A stretch of 64,000 bases of DNA, taken from positions 124,001-188,000 of the forward strand of contig NZ_LMGY01000018.1 in NCBI RefSeq assembly GCF_001427585.1. The letters run 5' to 3'. The notes beneath the pieces are model-generated. The model was not told the DNA's origin. It saw nothing but the letters and a program-made list of their open reading frames with translations, and searched no databases. The DNA comes from Pseudoxanthomonas sp. Root630 (GTDB lineage Bacteria > Pseudomonadota > Gammaproteobacteria > Xanthomonadales > Xanthomonadaceae). Shown in pieces: positions 19,401 through 30,023 of this stretch. The position numbers and the translations under genes were made by a program. Position 1 is the stretch's first letter; every line of letters starts with the position of its first letter.

Positions 19401-20912
19401 ATGAGTAAGGAATTGTTGCTGGTCGTGGACGCGGTGGCCAACGAGAAGGGCGTGCCGCGCGAAGTCATCTTCGATGCCATCGAAGCCGCCCTGGCGTCCG
19501 CCGCCAAGAAGCGCTACCTGGATCAGGACGTGCAGGTGCGCGTCACCATCGACCACAAGGACGGCAGCTACGAAACGTTCCGCCGCTGGGAAGTCGTGGC
19601 CGACGACGTGGTGATGGAATCGCCCGATCGCCAGATCCGCCTGATGGACGCCGAGGATGAGGCCGAAGGCGCCGAGGTCGGCGACTGGATCGAAGAGAAG
19701 ATCGAGAACCCCGACTTCGGCCGCATCGCCGCGCAGGCCGCCAAGCAGGTCATCGTGCAGCGCGTCCGCGAGGCCGAGCGCGCGCAGGTGGTGGACGCCT
19801 GGAAGGACCGCGTGGGCGAGCTGGTCACCGGTGTGGTGAAGCGCGCCGAGCGCGGCAACATCTACGTGGACCTGGGCGGCAACGCCGAGGCGTTCATCCC
19901 GAAGGACAAGGGCATCCCGCGCGACGTTCTGCGCGCCGGCGACCGCGTCCGTGGCTACCTGTTCGACGTGCGCTACGAACCGCGCGGCCCGCAGCTGTTC
20001 ATCAGCCGCGCCGCCCCGGAATTCATGATCGAGCTGTTCAAGCTCGAAGTGCCGGAAGTGGGCCAGGGCCTGGTCGAGATCAAGGCCTGTGCGCGCGATC
20101 CGGGCGACCGCGCCAAGATCGCCGTGCTTGCGCACGACACCCGCACCGATCCGATCGGCGCCTGCATCGGCATGCGCGGTTCGCGCGTGCAGGCCGTGAG
20201 CAACGAGCTCAACGGCGAGCGCGTGGACATCGTGCTGTGGAACGACAATCCGGCCACCTTCGTCATCAACGCGATGGCGCCGGCGGAAGTGCAGTCGATC
20301 ATCGTCGATGAAGAGAAGCACTCGATGGACCTGGCCGTGGCGGAAGACCGCCTGGCGCAGGCGATCGGCAAGGGTGGCCAGAACGTGCGCCTGGCCAGCC
20401 GCCTGACCGGCTGGCAGCTCAACGTCATGACCGCCGACCAGGTCCAGGCCAAGAGCGAGGCCGAGCAGACCGTCGCCCGCCAGCTGTTCATGGACAAGCT
20501 GGAAGTGGACGACGAAATCGCCGCCATCCTGGTCGCCGAAGGCTTCAGTACGGTCGAGGAAATCGCCTACGTGCCGGTCGGCGAACTGCTGGCCGTGGAA
20601 GGCTTCGACGAGGACATCGTCGAAGAGCTGCGCTCGCGCGCCCGCGATGCCTTGCTGAACGAGGCGCTGGCCGAGGAAGAAGGCCTGGAGGAGAACCACC
20701 CGGCCGACGACCTGCTGGCCCTGGAAGGCATGGACGAGGAAACCGCGTTCGCGCTGGCCTCGCACGGCGTCCGCACCAGCGAGGACCTGTCCGACCTGGC
20801 GGCCGACGAAGTGGTCGAGTTCGGCATCGAGGGGCTGGACGATGCGCGCGCCGCCGCGCTGATCCTGGCCGCCCGCGCCGAAGAGATCGCCCGACTGGAA
20901 CGCGGCGCATGA
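19401..20912 (+). CDS. nusA: Transcription termination/antitermination factor NusA
   Basis: Binds RNA polymerase and controls pausing, termination and antitermination. The 503 residues comprise the N-terminal RNAP-binding domain (1-125), an S1 domain (about 135-200), two KH domains (GACIGMRGSRVQAV and QAIGKGGQNVRLAS), and two C-terminal acidic repeats (about 365-425 and 440-500). It starts 3 bp after rimP. Confidence 0.98.
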   Translation: MSKELLLVVDAVANEKGVPREVIFDAIEAALASAAKKRYLDQDVQVRVTIDHKDGSYETFRRWEVVADDVVMESPDRQIRLMDAEDEAEGAEVGDWIEEKIENPDFGRIAAQAAKQVIVQRVREAERAQVVDAWKDRVGELVTGVVKRAERGNIYVDLGGNAEAFIPKDKGIPRDVLRAGDRVRGYLFDVRYEPRGPQLFISRAAPEFMIELFKLEVPEVGQGLVEIKACARDPGDRAKIAVLAHDTRTDPIGACIGMRGSRVQAVSNELNGERVDIVLWNDNPATFVINAMAPAEVQSIIVDEEKHSMDLAVAEDRLAQAIGKGGQNVRLASRLTGWQLNVMTADQVQAKSEAEQTVARQLFMDKLEVDDEIAAILVAEGFSTVEEIAYVPVGELLAVEGFDEDIVEELRSRARDALLNEALAEEEGLEENHPADDLLALEGMDEETAFALASHGVRTSEDLSDLAADEVVEFGIEGLDDARAAALILAARAEEIARLERGA

Positions 20913-21004
20913 GCCAGCGATGAACACCGCCCTGGCACCCGCAGGGCTTAGAATCCGCGTTCCCTTCTGGGTTGGAGGGGCGCAACACAGAACCTAGGAT
21001 CCGA

Positions 21005-23653
21005 ATGTCGCAGCAAACCACCATCCGCAAGCTTGCCGAACTGGTCAACACGCCGGTCGAGAAACTGCTGGAGCAGCTGGCCGAGGCCGGCATGAGCTTC
21101 AGCGGCCCCGACCAGGTCGTGACCAGCATGGAAAAAGTGAAGCTGCTCGGCTTCCTCAAGCGCTCGCACGGCAAGACCGAGAGCGCCGCGGATGATGCCG
21201 CGCCCAAGAAGATCACCCTGGCCCGCCGCAAGGTGCAGGAAGTGACGGTCGCCGCCGGCCGCTCGAAGACCACGGTCAACGTCGAAGTGCGCCAGAAGCG
21301 CACCTACACGAAGCCGACCGACGCCGAATCCGCCAGCACCAACTGGCAGAACGAACCCGATCCGGAGCGCGCCGAGATCCTGCGCAAGCTGGAGGAATCC
21401 CGCCAGCGCAACCTCGATGAGCAGCAGCGCCTGGCGCAGGAAGATGCCAAGCGTGCCGAAGAGCTCGAGCGCCGCCGCCAGGAAGAGGCGGCTGCCCGCG
21501 CCGAGGCCGATGCCGCGCGTGCGCAGGCCGACGCCGAGGCCGCCGCGCTGGCGGCCGGTGCCGTGGCCGTGGATGGCGACGAAGCCGCGCGTCCGGCCAA
21601 GACCAGCACCCCGGGGCACCATGTGCCGAAGATGGTCGTGCGCAAGGATCCGCCGCGCGCCGACGATCGCAACAATGCCGCTGCCGCCAAGCACAAGACC
21701 CGTGGCTCGCACGCGATGGTGGCCGGCGTCGAGGACGACGACAACACCAGCCGCTTCGCCGGCCAGCTGCACCTGTCCGCGGCCGACCGTGCCCGTCGTG
21801 GTGCCTCGCGCGGCAAGCCCAAGCCGCCGCGCCGCCATGAGCAGAGCCGCGGCGGCGGCGGTGCGCACGGTTTCGAGCGCCCGACGGCCCCGATCGTGCG
21901 CGAAGTGGCGATCGGCGAGACCATCACCGTGGCCGACCTGGCGCAGAAGCTCGCGCTGAAGGGCGGTGACGTGGTGAAGGCGCTGTTCAAGATGGGCGTG
22001 ATGGCCACCATCACCCAGTCCATCGATCACGACACCGCTGCGCTGATCACCGAAGAGCTCGGCCACAAGGCCGTGCGTGCGGACGCCAACGACGTCGAGA
22101 ACGAACTGCTCGCGCACTCCGAAGAGCAGCAGGGCGAGAAGGTCGCGCGTCCGCCGGTGGTCACCATCATGGGCCACGTCGATCACGGCAAGACCTCGCT
22201 GCTGGACTACATCCGCCGCACCAAGATCGCCAGCGGCGAAGCCGGCGGCATCACCCAGCACATCGGCGCCTACCACGTGGAAACGCCGAAGGGCGTCATC
22301 AGCTTCCTCGACACCCCGGGCCACGCCGCGTTCACGGCGATGCGCGCGCGTGGCGCGAAGCTGACCGATATCGTGGTGCTGGTCGTGGCCGCGGACGATG
22401 GCGTCATGCCGCAGACCCGCGAAGCCATCCAGCATGCGAAGGCGGCCAAGGTCCCGCTGATCGTGGCGGTCAACAAGATCGACAAGTCCGACGCCGACCC
22501 GCTGCGCGTGAAGAACGAGCTGCTGGCCGAGGAAGTGGTCGCCGAAGACTTCGGCGGCGACACCCAGATGGTGGAAATCTCCGCCAAGACGGGCCAGGGC
22601 GTGGACAACCTGCTCGACGCGATCTCGATCCAGGCCGAACTGCTGGAATTGAAGGCCGTGGAAGACGGCCGCGCCAGCGGCGTGGTCATCGAGTCCTCGC
22701 TGGACAAGGGCCGCGGCCCGGTCGCGACGGTGCTGGTGCAGCAGGGCACCCTGAAGAAGGGCGACTACCTGGTCTGCGGCATCCAGTACGGCCGCGTGCG
22801 TGCGCTGTTCGACGAAACCGGCGGCCAGCCGGCGTCGGCGGGCCCGTCGATCCCGGTGCAGGTGCTGGGTCTCTCCGGCGTGCCGGAGGCGGGCGACGAC
22901 TTCGTCGTCGTCGCCGACGAGCGCCTGGCCAAGGACGTGGCGCAGCAGCGCGACACCAAGCGCCGCGAGTCGCGCCTGGTGCAGTCCGCCGGCAGCCGCA
23001 TGGAAGACATCATGGCGCAGCTGGGCAAGGGCGAAGGCCAGCTCAGCCTCAACCTGATCATCAAGGCCGACGTGCAGGGTTCGGTGGAGGCGTTGCGTCA
23101 CTCGTTGACGGCGCTGTCCAACGAATCGATCCGCATCAACATCATCAGCTCCGGCGTGGGCGGCATCACCGAGTCCGACGCCAACTCCGCGGTCACCTCG
23201 AAGGCCACCGTCATCGGCTTCAACGTGCGTGCCGACGCTTCCTCGCGTCGCATCATCGAAGCCAATGGGGTGGACCTGCGCTACTTCTCGATCATCTATG
23301 ACGTGATCGACCAGGTGAAGCAGGTGGCGTCCGGCCTGCTGGGCGTGGAGATCCGCGAAGAGATCATCGGCATCGCCGAAGTGCGCGACGTGTTCCGCAG
23401 CTCCAAGTTCGGCGCGGTCGCGGGCTGCATGGTGGTCGAAGGCGTGGTCAAGCGGAACAAGCCGATCCGCGTGCTGCGTGCCAGCACCGTGGTGTTCGAG
23501 GGCGAACTGGAATCGCTGCGCCGCTTCAAGGAGAACGTCGACGAAGTGCGCAACGGCACCGAGTGCGGCATCGGCGTGAAGGCTTACAACGACGTCCAGC
23601 CGGGCGACCAGATCGAGTGCTTCGAGCGCATCGAAGTGCAGCGCACGCTCTGA
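21005..23653 (+). CDS. infB: Translation initiation factor IF-2
   Basis: GTPase that brings initiator tRNA to the 30S subunit. The 882-residue protein has the IF2 N-terminal subdomain (about 1-50), a charged Ala/Glu/Arg-rich linker (about 130-300), a second IF2_N domain, then the G domain with GHVDHGKTS (P-loop), DTPGHAAF (G3) and NKIDK (G4), followed by domains II to IV. ATG 21005 gives the family start [14 protein letters not shown]; the in-frame ATG at 20972 adds 11 non-conserved residues. TAGAAT at 20949-20954 could be a -10 element for an internal promoter. Confidence 0.98.
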   Translation: MSQQTTIRKLAELVNTPVEKLLEQLAEAGMSFSGPDQVVTSMEKVKLLGFLKRSHGKTESAADDAAPKKITLARRKVQEVTVAAGRSKTTVNVEVRQKRTYTKPTDAESASTNWQNEPDPERAEILRKLEESRQRNLDEQQRLAQEDAKRAEELERRRQEEAAARAEADAARAQADAEAAALAAGAVAVDGDEAARPAKTSTPGHHVPKMVVRKDPPRADDRNNAAAAKHKTRGSHAMVAGVEDDDNTSRFAGQLHLSAADRARRGASRGKPKPPRRHEQSRGGGGAHGFERPTAPIVREVAIGETITVADLAQKLALKGGDVVKALFKMGVMATITQSIDHDTAALITEELGHKAVRADANDVENELLAHSEEQQGEKVARPPVVTIMGHVDHGKTSLLDYIRRTKIASGEAGGITQHIGAYHVETPKGVISFLDTPGHAAFTAMRARGAKLTDIVVLVVAADDGVMPQTREAIQHAKAAKVPLIVAVNKIDKSDADPLRVKNELLAEEVVAEDFGGDTQMVEISAKTGQGVDNLLDAISIQAELLELKAVEDGRASGVVIESSLDKGRGPVATVLVQQGTLKKGDYLVCGIQYGRVRALFDETGGQPASAGPSIPVQVLGLSGVPEAGDDFVVVADERLAKDVAQQRDTKRRESRLVQSAGSRMEDIMAQLGKGEGQLSLNLIIKADVQGSVEALRHSLTALSNESIRINIISSGVGGITESDANSAVTSKATVIGFNVRADASSRRIIEANGVDLRYFSIIYDVIDQVKQVASGLLGVEIREEIIGIAEVRDVFRSSKFGAVAGCMVVEGVVKRNKPIRVLRASTVVFEGELESLRRFKENVDEVRNGTECGIGVKAYNDVQPGDQIECFERIEVQRTL

Positions 23654-23655
23654 TC

Positions 23656-24027
23656 ATGCCGACCAAGTCGTTCCATCGCACCGACCGCGTGTCCGCCCAG
23701 CTCCGCCGGGAGCTGGGTACGTTGGTGCACGAGGCCGTGCGCGAGCACGGCCTGCCGTCGGTCAGCGTGTCCGACGTCGAAGTCACCCGCGACATGGCGC
23801 ACGCCAAGGTATTCGTTACCGCATTGATGCCCGAGCGTTCCGTCGAGGCCATGAAGGGCCTGAAGGAACTCGCCTGGGGCCTGCGCATGGAGCTGGCGCG
23901 TCGCGTGAAGATGCGCCACGTGCCGGAGCTGCATTTCCACTACGACGACTCCGTCGACCGTGGAGAACGCATCGAGAACCTGCTGCGCGACCTGCCGCCG
24001 CCACCGGCCGACGACGACAACGCGTAA
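23656..24027 (+). CDS. rbfA: 30S ribosome-binding factor RbfA
   Basis: Cold-shock-linked factor for 16S rRNA 5' end processing and 30S assembly. 123 residues with the KH-like fold: the [14 protein letters not shown] start, [18 protein letters not shown], and [18 protein letters not shown]. Starts 2 bp after infB. Standard gene of the nusA-infB operon. Confidence 0.97.
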   Translation: MPTKSFHRTDRVSAQLRRELGTLVHEAVREHGLPSVSVSDVEVTRDMAHAKVFVTALMPERSVEAMKGLKELAWGLRMELARRVKMRHVPELHFHYDDSVDRGERIENLLRDLPPPPADDDNA

Positions 24028-24148
24028 GGCCGTCGCCCGCGTCCGCCGTTGGCCTGGGGCCATGGGGGGCGTCGGTGCACCAGCATCGCGGGCACGGACT
24101 CCATGCGGGCCACGAAGCCTGCCCCCACCAAGGAATGCGCGCGCCCCG

Positions 24149-25099
24149 ATGTCGCTGCCGAAGCTCAAATTCCGCCCGCTGGACGGTCTGCTGCTGCTGG
24201 ACAAGCCGCAGGGCATGAGCTCGAACGCCGCCTTGCAGGTGGCCCGGCGCCTGTTTCGCGCCGAGAAGGGCGGCCACACCGGTAGCCTGGATCCGCTGGC
24301 GACCGGCCTGCTGCCGCTGTGTTTCGGCGAGGCGACCAAGATCGCCGGCCTGCTGCTGGGTTCACGCAAGGCCTACGACACCGTGGCCGTGCTCGGCACC
24401 ACCACCGATACCGACGATGCCGACGGCGCGCCGCTGCGCGAGCGCCCGTTGCCCGCCCTGGATACGGCGACCGTGCAGGCGGCGCTGGCGCCGCTGATGG
24501 GGCGCATCCGCCAGCGCGCGCCCATCTATTCGGCCCTCAAGCAGGGCGGCGAACCGCTGTACGCCAAGGCGCGCCGGGGCGAGGCCATCGAGGCGCCCGA
24601 GCGCGACGTCGAGGTGCACGCGCTCGACATCCTCGAGATCGCCCCGGGGCGCATCGCGCTGAGGGTGGAGTGCGGCTCGGGAACCTACGTGCGCAGCCTG
24701 GTCCGCGACCTGGGTGAGACGCTCGGTTGCGGCGCCCACGTCGGCGCGCTGCGCCGGCTCTGGGTAGAGCCGTTCAGGCAGCCGCGCATGTTCACCCTGG
24801 AGGCCTTGCAGGCCCTGGCCGCGGAGGGCGGCGAGGCCGCACTCGACGCCTGCTTGCTGCCGATCGAGGCCGGCCTGACCGGGTTTCCCCGGATCGACGT
24901 GGACGCTGAAGGCGCCCGCCGGCTGGGGCAGGGCCAGCGCTTGCAGGGGCAACCTCCCTGTGAAGGCCCCGCTGCCGTGCACGGCCCCGATGGCCGCGTG
25001 CTGGGGCTGGCGACGGTGGATCCCGCCGGCGTCCTGTCGCCGCAACGTCTGTTCACCTGGACCGCCCACGCCGCCCTGCCGATGCGCGGCGGCCAATAA
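24149..25099 (+). CDS. truB: tRNA pseudouridine(55) synthase TruB
   Basis: Makes pseudouridine 55 in the T-loop of tRNAs. The 316-residue product has the catalytic Asp in [16 protein letters not shown], and the [23 protein letters not shown] and [12 protein letters not shown] motifs. The ATG at 24149 starts close to [12 protein letters not shown], as in homologues. A 121-bp gap separates it from rbfA with no gene in it. Confidence 0.97.
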   Translation: MSLPKLKFRPLDGLLLLDKPQGMSSNAALQVARRLFRAEKGGHTGSLDPLATGLLPLCFGEATKIAGLLLGSRKAYDTVAVLGTTTDTDDADGAPLRERPLPALDTATVQAALAPLMGRIRQRAPIYSALKQGGEPLYAKARRGEAIEAPERDVEVHALDILEIAPGRIALRVECGSGTYVRSLVRDLGETLGCGAHVGALRRLWVEPFRQPRMFTLEALQALAAEGGEAALDACLLPIEAGLTGFPRIDVDAEGARRLGQGQRLQGQPPCEGPAAVHGPDGRVLGLATVDPAGVLSPQRLFTWTAHAALPMRGGQ

Positions 25100-25103
25100 A
25101 GCC

Positions 25104-25133
25104 TTGTTTCGCAAGGTTCCCGCGGCGTACAAT
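25104..25133 (+). promoter_or_regulatory. Promoter of rpsO
   Basis: TTGTTT (25104-25109) and TACAAT (25128-25133) are separated by 18 bp, just after the truB stop. The 5' leader would be about 110 nt, room enough for the S15 autoregulatory fold known in other bacteria, though I cannot identify the pseudoknot by eye. Confidence 0.65.
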
Positions 25134-25250
25134 TCGCCGCCGGTTTTCACCGGCCATCTTCATTCCCCAGCTTCATCAACGGCGAACCAGGCGGTGCGCG
25201 CGGAGGACAGCCCGCGTTCCTGCAGGTCACGCATCCAACAGAGAGAAACC

Positions 25251-25511
25251 ATGTCCGTCGATACCCAGAAAGTGATTGCCGAGAACGCCCGCGGCACCAA
25301 CGACACCGGCTCCCCGGAAGTCCAGGTCGCCCTGCTGACCGCCCGCATCGAGCACCTCAGCGGCCACTTCAAGACCCACAAGAAGGACCACCACAGCCGT
25401 CGTGGCCTGCTGCAGCTGGTCAACCGCCGTCGCAGCCTGCTTGATTACCTCAAGAAGAAAGACAACGAGCGCTACAAGACCTTGATCGAGAAGTTGGGTC
25501 TGCGTCGCTGA
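25251..25511 (+). CDS. rpsO: 30S ribosomal protein S15
   Basis: Primary 16S rRNA-binding protein of the 30S platform. The 86 residues begin [11 protein letters not shown] and show the signature [19 protein letters not shown], with [11 protein letters not shown] after it. GAGAGAAACC precedes the ATG. Usual position between truB and pnp. Confidence 0.98.
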   Translation: MSVDTQKVIAENARGTNDTGSPEVQVALLTARIEHLSGHFKTHKKDHHSRRGLLQLVNRRRSLLDYLKKKDNERYKTLIEKLGLRR

Positions 25512-25522
25512 TATACCCCCGA

Positions 25523-25549
25523 CCGCGGCGCAGAGATGCGCCGCGGTTT
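25523..25549 (+). terminator. Terminator or attenuator between rpsO and pnp
   Basis: A perfect 10-bp stem, CCGCGGCGCA with TGCGCCGCGG around a GAGA loop, is followed by TTT and a short T-rich stretch. It fits the rpsO terminator (t1) seen at this place in E. coli, where read-through supplies pnp. Confidence 0.75.
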
Positions 25550-25615
25550 GCATTTCAGGGAACGGAATGCGCTGCATCCGCTGGCCGCACCGGGCCCGCC
25601 CTTCACAGCACCACC

Positions 25616-25656
25616 GGCCGGACGCTTCCGGCCAGCCGCACGCGACAAGGGTCGCG
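25616..25656 (+). promoter_or_regulatory. Double stem-loop in the pnp leader
   Basis: GGCCGGA/TCCGGCC (25616-25633) and CGCGAC/GTCGCG with loop AAGG (25641-25656) stand 38 bp upstream of the pnp start. In enterobacteria PNPase represses itself after RNase III cuts a leader hairpin; these stems are shorter but lie in the matching place. Confidence 0.45.
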
Positions 25657-25694
25657 TGAGGTCCAACCCGCACAAGGCACCTCAAGGAACCCCC

Positions 25695-27803
25695 GTGGCA
25701 AAAATCACCAAAACCTTCCAGTACGGCAAGCACCAGGTCACCCTGGAAACCGGCGAAATCGCCCGTCAGGCCGGCGGCGCCGTCATCGTCAAGTTCGACG
25801 ACACCGTGCTGCTGGTCACCGCCGTGGCGGCGAAGTCGGCCCGTGAAGGCCAGGACTTCTTCCCCCTGACGGTCGACTACCAGGAGAAGTTCTACGCCGG
25901 CGGCCGCATCCCCGGTGGCTTCTTCAAGCGCGAAGGTCGCGCGACCGAGAAGGAGACGCTGATCTCCCGCCTGATCGATCGCCCGCTGCGTCCGCTGTTC
26001 CCGGAAGAATTCCGCAATGAAGTGCAGGTCATCGCCACGGTGATGTCGCTGAACCCGGAAATCGACGGCGACATCCCGGCCCTGATCGGTGCCTCCGCCG
26101 CCGTCGCCCTGACCGGCGCGCCGTTCAACGGCCCGATCGGCGCCGCCAAGGTCGGCTACATCAACGGCGAGTACGTGCTGAACCCGACCGTCAGCGAGCT
26201 GAAGGACTCCAAGCTGGAGCTCGTCGTCGCCGGTACCTCCAACGCCGTGCTGATGGTCGAATCCGAAGCCGCCGAGCTGTCGGAAGACGTGATGCTGGGC
26301 GCCGTGATGTTCGGCCACCGCGAAATGCAGAAGGTCATCAACATCATCAACGAGCTGGTGGTCGAAGCCGGCACGAAGAACTGGGACTGGTCCGCACCGG
26401 CCAAGAACGAAGCGCTGGTCTCCGCGCTGAAGGAAGCCGTGGGCACGCAGCTCGACAGCGCCTTCCAGGTGCGCGACAAGCTGCAGCGCCGCGACGCGAT
26501 CTCGGCCATCAAGAAGGACGTCCTGCAGCAGCTGGCCGGTCGTGCCGAAGCCGACGGCTGGGCCGCCGGCGCGCTGTCGAAGGAATTCGGCGAGCTGGAA
26601 TACCAGACCATGCGCGGCTCCGTGCTGGCCACCAAGGTCCGCATCGACGGCCGTGCGCTCGACACCGTCCGCCCGATCTCCTCCAAGGTCAGCGTGCTGC
26701 CGCGCGTGCACGGCTCCTCGCTGTTCACCCGTGGTGAGACGCAGGCGATCGTCGCCGTCACCCTCGGTACCGCACGCGATGGCCAGGTGATCGACGCCGT
26801 CGGCGGCGAGTGGAAGGACCACTTCCTGTTCCATTACAACTTCCCCCCGTTCTCGGTGGGCGAAGCCGGTCGCATGATGGGCCCGAAGCGTCGCGAAATC
26901 GGCCACGGCCGCCTCGCCAAGCGCGGCGTGCTCGCCGTGATGCCGACGATGGAATCCTTCCCGTACACGATCCGCGTGGTCTCGGAAATCACCGAGTCGA
27001 ACGGTTCGTCCTCGATGGCCTCGGTCTGCGGCAGCTCGCTGGCGCTGATGGATGCCGGCGTGCCGATCACCGCACCGGTCGCGGGCATCGCGATGGGCCT
27101 GGTGAAGGAAGGCAACGACTTCGTCGTGCTGAGCGACATCCTGGGTGACGAAGACCACCTGGGCGACATGGACTTCAAGGTCGCCGGTACCGCCAACGGC
27201 GTGTCCGCGCTGCAGATGGACATCAAGATCGAAGGCATCACCGAAGAGATCATGAAGCAGGCGCTGACGCAGGCGAAGGCCGGCCGACTGCACATCCTGG
27301 GCGAAATGGCCCATGCGATGACCGCACCGCGCCAGGAACTGAGCGAGTTCGCGCCGCGCCTGATCACCATCAAGATCCACCCCGACAAGATCCGCGAAGT
27401 GATCGGCAAGGGCGGTTCGGTGATCCAGGCGATCACCAAGGAAACCGGCACCCAGATCGACATCCAGGACGACGGCACCATCACCATCGCTTCGGTGAAC
27501 GGCGCTGCCGGCCAGGCTGCCAAGGCCCGCATCGAGCAGATCACGTCCGACGTCGAGCCGGGCCGCATCTACGAAGGCAAGGTCGCCAAGATCATGGACT
27601 TCGGTGCGTTCGTCACGATCCTGCCGGGCAAGGATGGTCTGGTGCACGTGTCGCAGATCTCCAACGACCGCGTCGAGAAGGTCAGCGACGCGCTGAAGGA
27701 AGGCGACGTGGTCAAGGTCAAGGTGCTGGAAGTCGACAAGCAGGGCCGCATCCGCCTGTCGATCAAGGCCGTGGAAGAAGGCGAGGGCGTGTCGGCCGAG
27801 TAA
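25695..27803 (+). CDS. pnp: Polyribonucleotide nucleotidyltransferase (PNPase)
   Basis: Phosphorolytic 3'-5' exoribonuclease of the RNA degradosome. The 702-residue product has two RNase PH domains (about 10-230 and 310-550), a KH domain with [15 protein letters not shown], and a C-terminal S1 domain ([14 protein letters not shown]). The start is GTG, with AAGGA at 25684-25688; homology begins at [10 protein letters not shown]. Frame extension upstream reads leader sequence only. Confidence 0.98.
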   Translation: MAKITKTFQYGKHQVTLETGEIARQAGGAVIVKFDDTVLLVTAVAAKSAREGQDFFPLTVDYQEKFYAGGRIPGGFFKREGRATEKETLISRLIDRPLRPLFPEEFRNEVQVIATVMSLNPEIDGDIPALIGASAAVALTGAPFNGPIGAAKVGYINGEYVLNPTVSELKDSKLELVVAGTSNAVLMVESEAAELSEDVMLGAVMFGHREMQKVINIINELVVEAGTKNWDWSAPAKNEALVSALKEAVGTQLDSAFQVRDKLQRRDAISAIKKDVLQQLAGRAEADGWAAGALSKEFGELEYQTMRGSVLATKVRIDGRALDTVRPISSKVSVLPRVHGSSLFTRGETQAIVAVTLGTARDGQVIDAVGGEWKDHFLFHYNFPPFSVGEAGRMMGPKRREIGHGRLAKRGVLAVMPTMESFPYTIRVVSEITESNGSSSMASVCGSSLALMDAGVPITAPVAGIAMGLVKEGNDFVVLSDILGDEDHLGDMDFKVAGTANGVSALQMDIKIEGITEEIMKQALTQAKAGRLHILGEMAHAMTAPRQELSEFAPRLITIKIHPDKIREVIGKGGSVIQAITKETGTQIDIQDDGTITIASVNGAAGQAAKARIEQITSDVEPGRIYEGKVAKIMDFGAFVTILPGKDGLVHVSQISNDRVEKVSDALKEGDVVKVKVLEVDKQGRIRLSIKAVEEGEGVSAE

Positions 27804-27830
27804 GCCGCACGACATCGCGACGCGATACGG

Positions 27831-27856
27831 AAAAGCGGGCTTCGGCCCGCTTTTTC
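27831..27856 (+). terminator. Rho-independent terminator after pnp
   Basis: AAAAGCGGGC, loop TTCG, GCCCGCTTTTTC. The stable UUCG tetraloop and T run make this a strong terminator closing the metY-pnp cluster. Confidence 0.95.
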
Positions 27857-27949
27857 TTTGCGCCTCCTTCGCCTGCGATGGACGGCAGGAAGCACGCGGG
27901 ATGCTGCGTTTTCGTCATCACGCCATCAACGGCAATGTCATCGCCGATA

Positions 27950-29224
27950 ATGGCGGCCATGGATTCCACGACGACACACAAGACGGCGCCAGCATCGCTC
28001 TGGTCCGGCCGCGGACTGGTATTGCTCGGCATCGTGCTGTCCGCGTTCAACCTGCGTACGGCGGTGACCTCGCTGACGCCGTTGTTGGACACGCTGGGCG
28101 ACACGTTCGGTTTCGGCGCCACGATGACCGGCGTGTTCGGCATGCTGCCGACCGCCGCGTTCGCGTTGTTCGGCGTGGCGACACCCGCGCTGGCGCATCG
28201 TATCGGCCTGGAGCGCACCGCCCTGTTGGCGATGTTGCTGGCCACGCTGGGCTTGCTGCTGCGCAGTGCGGCGGGCGACACGACGGCACTGATGGCCGCC
28301 TCGCTGACCGCGCTCGCCGGCATGGGCATCGGCAACATCGTGCTGCCGCCGCTGGTGAAGCGCTATTTCGCCGATCGCGTGGGTACGGTCAGCACGCTGT
28401 ACATCACCGTGCTGCAGGCCGGCACCATCCTGCCGGCGCTCGTTGCCGTGCCGATGATGGAGGCCGCTGGCTGGCGCATCTCGTTGGGCCTGTGGGCGGT
28501 GTTCGCCGCGGCGTCGGCGGTGCCGTGGTGCCTGGTGTTGTGGCAGGAGCGCAGCAAGACCTCGCCGCTGGCGCGCACGCACGATGCCGCCGTCACCGTC
28601 GACGATGAAGCGCCCGAACTCGCCGCGCCGCGTCCCGCCGGTCGCGCGTGGCGCTCGCCGGTGGCCTGGGGCATGGCGCTGATGTTCGGCATGACCTCGC
28701 TGGTGACCTATTCGATGTTCACCTGGCTGCCCAAGCTGCTGGTCGAGGCCGGCGGCACGCCCGCGCTGGGCGGCACGATGGTGGCGCTGTTCTCCACGCT
28801 GGGTCTGGTGGCTTCGCTGACGATGCCGCTGATCGCGGTGCGCATGCGCAATCCCTTCATCGTGGTCGTGGTCTGCGCGGGCTTCTACGCCTCCGCCTTC
28901 GCTGGCCTGTTGCTGGCGCCGATGGCCGCACCCGCGGTGTGGGTGGCGCTGCTCGGGCTGGGGCCCAGCACCTTCCCGTTGTCGCTGACGATGATCAACC
29001 TGCGCACGCGCACGCCGGAGGGTTCTGCGGCGCTGTCCGGCTTCATGCAGGGCGTGGGCTACACCTTGTCCTGTGCGGGGCCGCTGACCTTCGGCCTGCT
29101 GCACGAGTTCACCCATGGCTGGGCCGTGCCGATGGCGTTCCTGGCCGTGTGCGTGGGTGTGCTGCTGGTGGGCGGTTACCTGGCCTGCCGGCCGCGGTAT
29201 CTGGAAGACACCTGGCATGCGTAG
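27950..29224 (+). CDS. MFS transporter, CynX/NimT-like family
   Basis: Predicted inner-membrane permease of 424 residues with 12 membrane helices split by a hydrophilic central loop (about 205-230). FNLRTAVTSLTPLLDTLGDTFG in helix 1 and the ARRA-like region fit the cyanate/nitroimidazole (CynX, NimT, YeaN) branch. Start choice is uncertain: ATGs at 27878, 27935, 27950 and 27959 are in frame and none has a good Shine-Dalgarno element. It stands alone; the substrate cannot be inferred. Confidence 0.8.
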   Translation: MAAMDSTTTHKTAPASLWSGRGLVLLGIVLSAFNLRTAVTSLTPLLDTLGDTFGFGATMTGVFGMLPTAAFALFGVATPALAHRIGLERTALLAMLLATLGLLLRSAAGDTTALMAASLTALAGMGIGNIVLPPLVKRYFADRVGTVSTLYITVLQAGTILPALVAVPMMEAAGWRISLGLWAVFAAASAVPWCLVLWQERSKTSPLARTHDAAVTVDDEAPELAAPRPAGRAWRSPVAWGMALMFGMTSLVTYSMFTWLPKLLVEAGGTPALGGTMVALFSTLGLVASLTMPLIAVRMRNPFIVVVVCAGFYASAFAGLLLAPMAAPAVWVALLGLGPSTFPLSLTMINLRTRTPEGSAALSGFMQGVGYTLSCAGPLTFGLLHEFTHGWAVPMAFLAVCVGVLLVGGYLACRPRYLEDTWHA

Positions 29225-29313
29225 GTAGGATGGGTTGAGCCGCAGGCGATACCCATCATCGTGGCCTCCACCTGTTGCTTGATGGGTATCGCCTGCGGCT
29301 CAACCCATCCTAC
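29225..29313. repeat. GTAG-type inverted repeat pair (REPIN-like)
   Basis: Two perfect 34-bp arms (29225-29258 and 29280-29313) face each other across 21 bp. Each arm begins GTAG and is itself palindromic (GATGGGT with ACCCATC), the layout of GTAG REP elements of Stenotrophomonas and relatives. It lies just after the MFS gene stop and could also act as an mRNA 3' end structure. Confidence 0.85.
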
Positions 29314-29372
29314 GAACTGTGTTGCGCGATGGGCATGGCTTCACGCGACCCTTCCCCTGATCTGGCGTGGCC

Positions 29373-29651
29373 ATGATGCGCATCGACAAGGCCCAACTCC
29401 GACAAACGATCATCAGCACCGGCATGGTGGGTGCCGCCTTTGGCATGGTGCCCGTCCTCGCGGTCCTGGCATTCGAATCGGAGTACGGCCGCCACGCGGC
29501 GCCCGCCCGCTCATGGCTCGTCCAGGCCTTCGAACTCGGTCTGGTCCTGCTGGGCAGCATCGCGTTCTGCATCGTGGTCTTCGGCCTCGTGCCCATGGCA
29601 TTGCAACTCGGCTTCGTCTGGCTGGCGCGCCGCTGGACGGGGCGCGCCTGA
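29373..29651 (+). CDS. Small membrane protein of unknown function
   Basis: 92-residue product with two predicted membrane helices (about 13-33 and 53-78), separated by a hydrophilic loop and ending in a basic tail. I do not recognise a family. ATG 29373 or 29376 could be the start; no convincing Shine-Dalgarno element precedes either. Codon use resembles neighbouring genes, which supports coding. Confidence 0.5.
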   Translation: MMRIDKAQLRQTIISTGMVGAAFGMVPVLAVLAFESEYGRHAAPARSWLVQAFELGLVLLGSIAFCIVVFGLVPMALQLGFVWLARRWTGRA

Positions 29652-29693
29652 CACCGCACCCTTGTCGCGAACCTTGATCGAGGAGTGTCCGAC

Positions 29694-30023
29694 GTGATCT
29701 TCGTCGTCGAAACGGAAGAACGCGCGCTGACGGTGTATCCGGGCGAAGCCGAGGCGGTTGCGTATTGCGAAGGACTCGACGTGGAAGCGGCGGTCTGGTT
29801 GTTCTGGGCGTCGGACGGGTCGCCCCTCCAGCCGGAATTCACGATCCCCAACACGCGTGGTGGGTTCATCGTGGGGAACGGAACCTATCACCTGGTACCG
29901 GCCGCACCCGATCATCACGCACCTCTGAGCGAGGCGCTCGACGAGATCCTGCGGCTCGAACCGAATCCTTTCTTCGGTTCATTGGGCGATATCCGCACGC
30001 ATCTGCGTCGGGATGCCGGGTAG
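29694..30023 (+). CDS. Hypothetical protein, soluble
   Basis: 109-residue acidic protein without signal peptide or membrane segment, starting at VIFVVETEERALTVYPGE. The GTG at 29694 is preferred because AGGAG at 29681-29685 is 8 bp upstream; the alternative GTG at 29685 overlaps that element. No family recognised with confidence; size and fold pattern resemble small toxin-immunity or regulatory proteins, which is only a guess. Confidence 0.65.
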   Translation: MIFVVETEERALTVYPGEAEAVAYCEGLDVEAAVWLFWASDGSPLQPEFTIPNTRGGFIVGNGTYHLVPAAPDHHAPLSEALDEILRLEPNPFFGSLGDIRTHLRRDAG

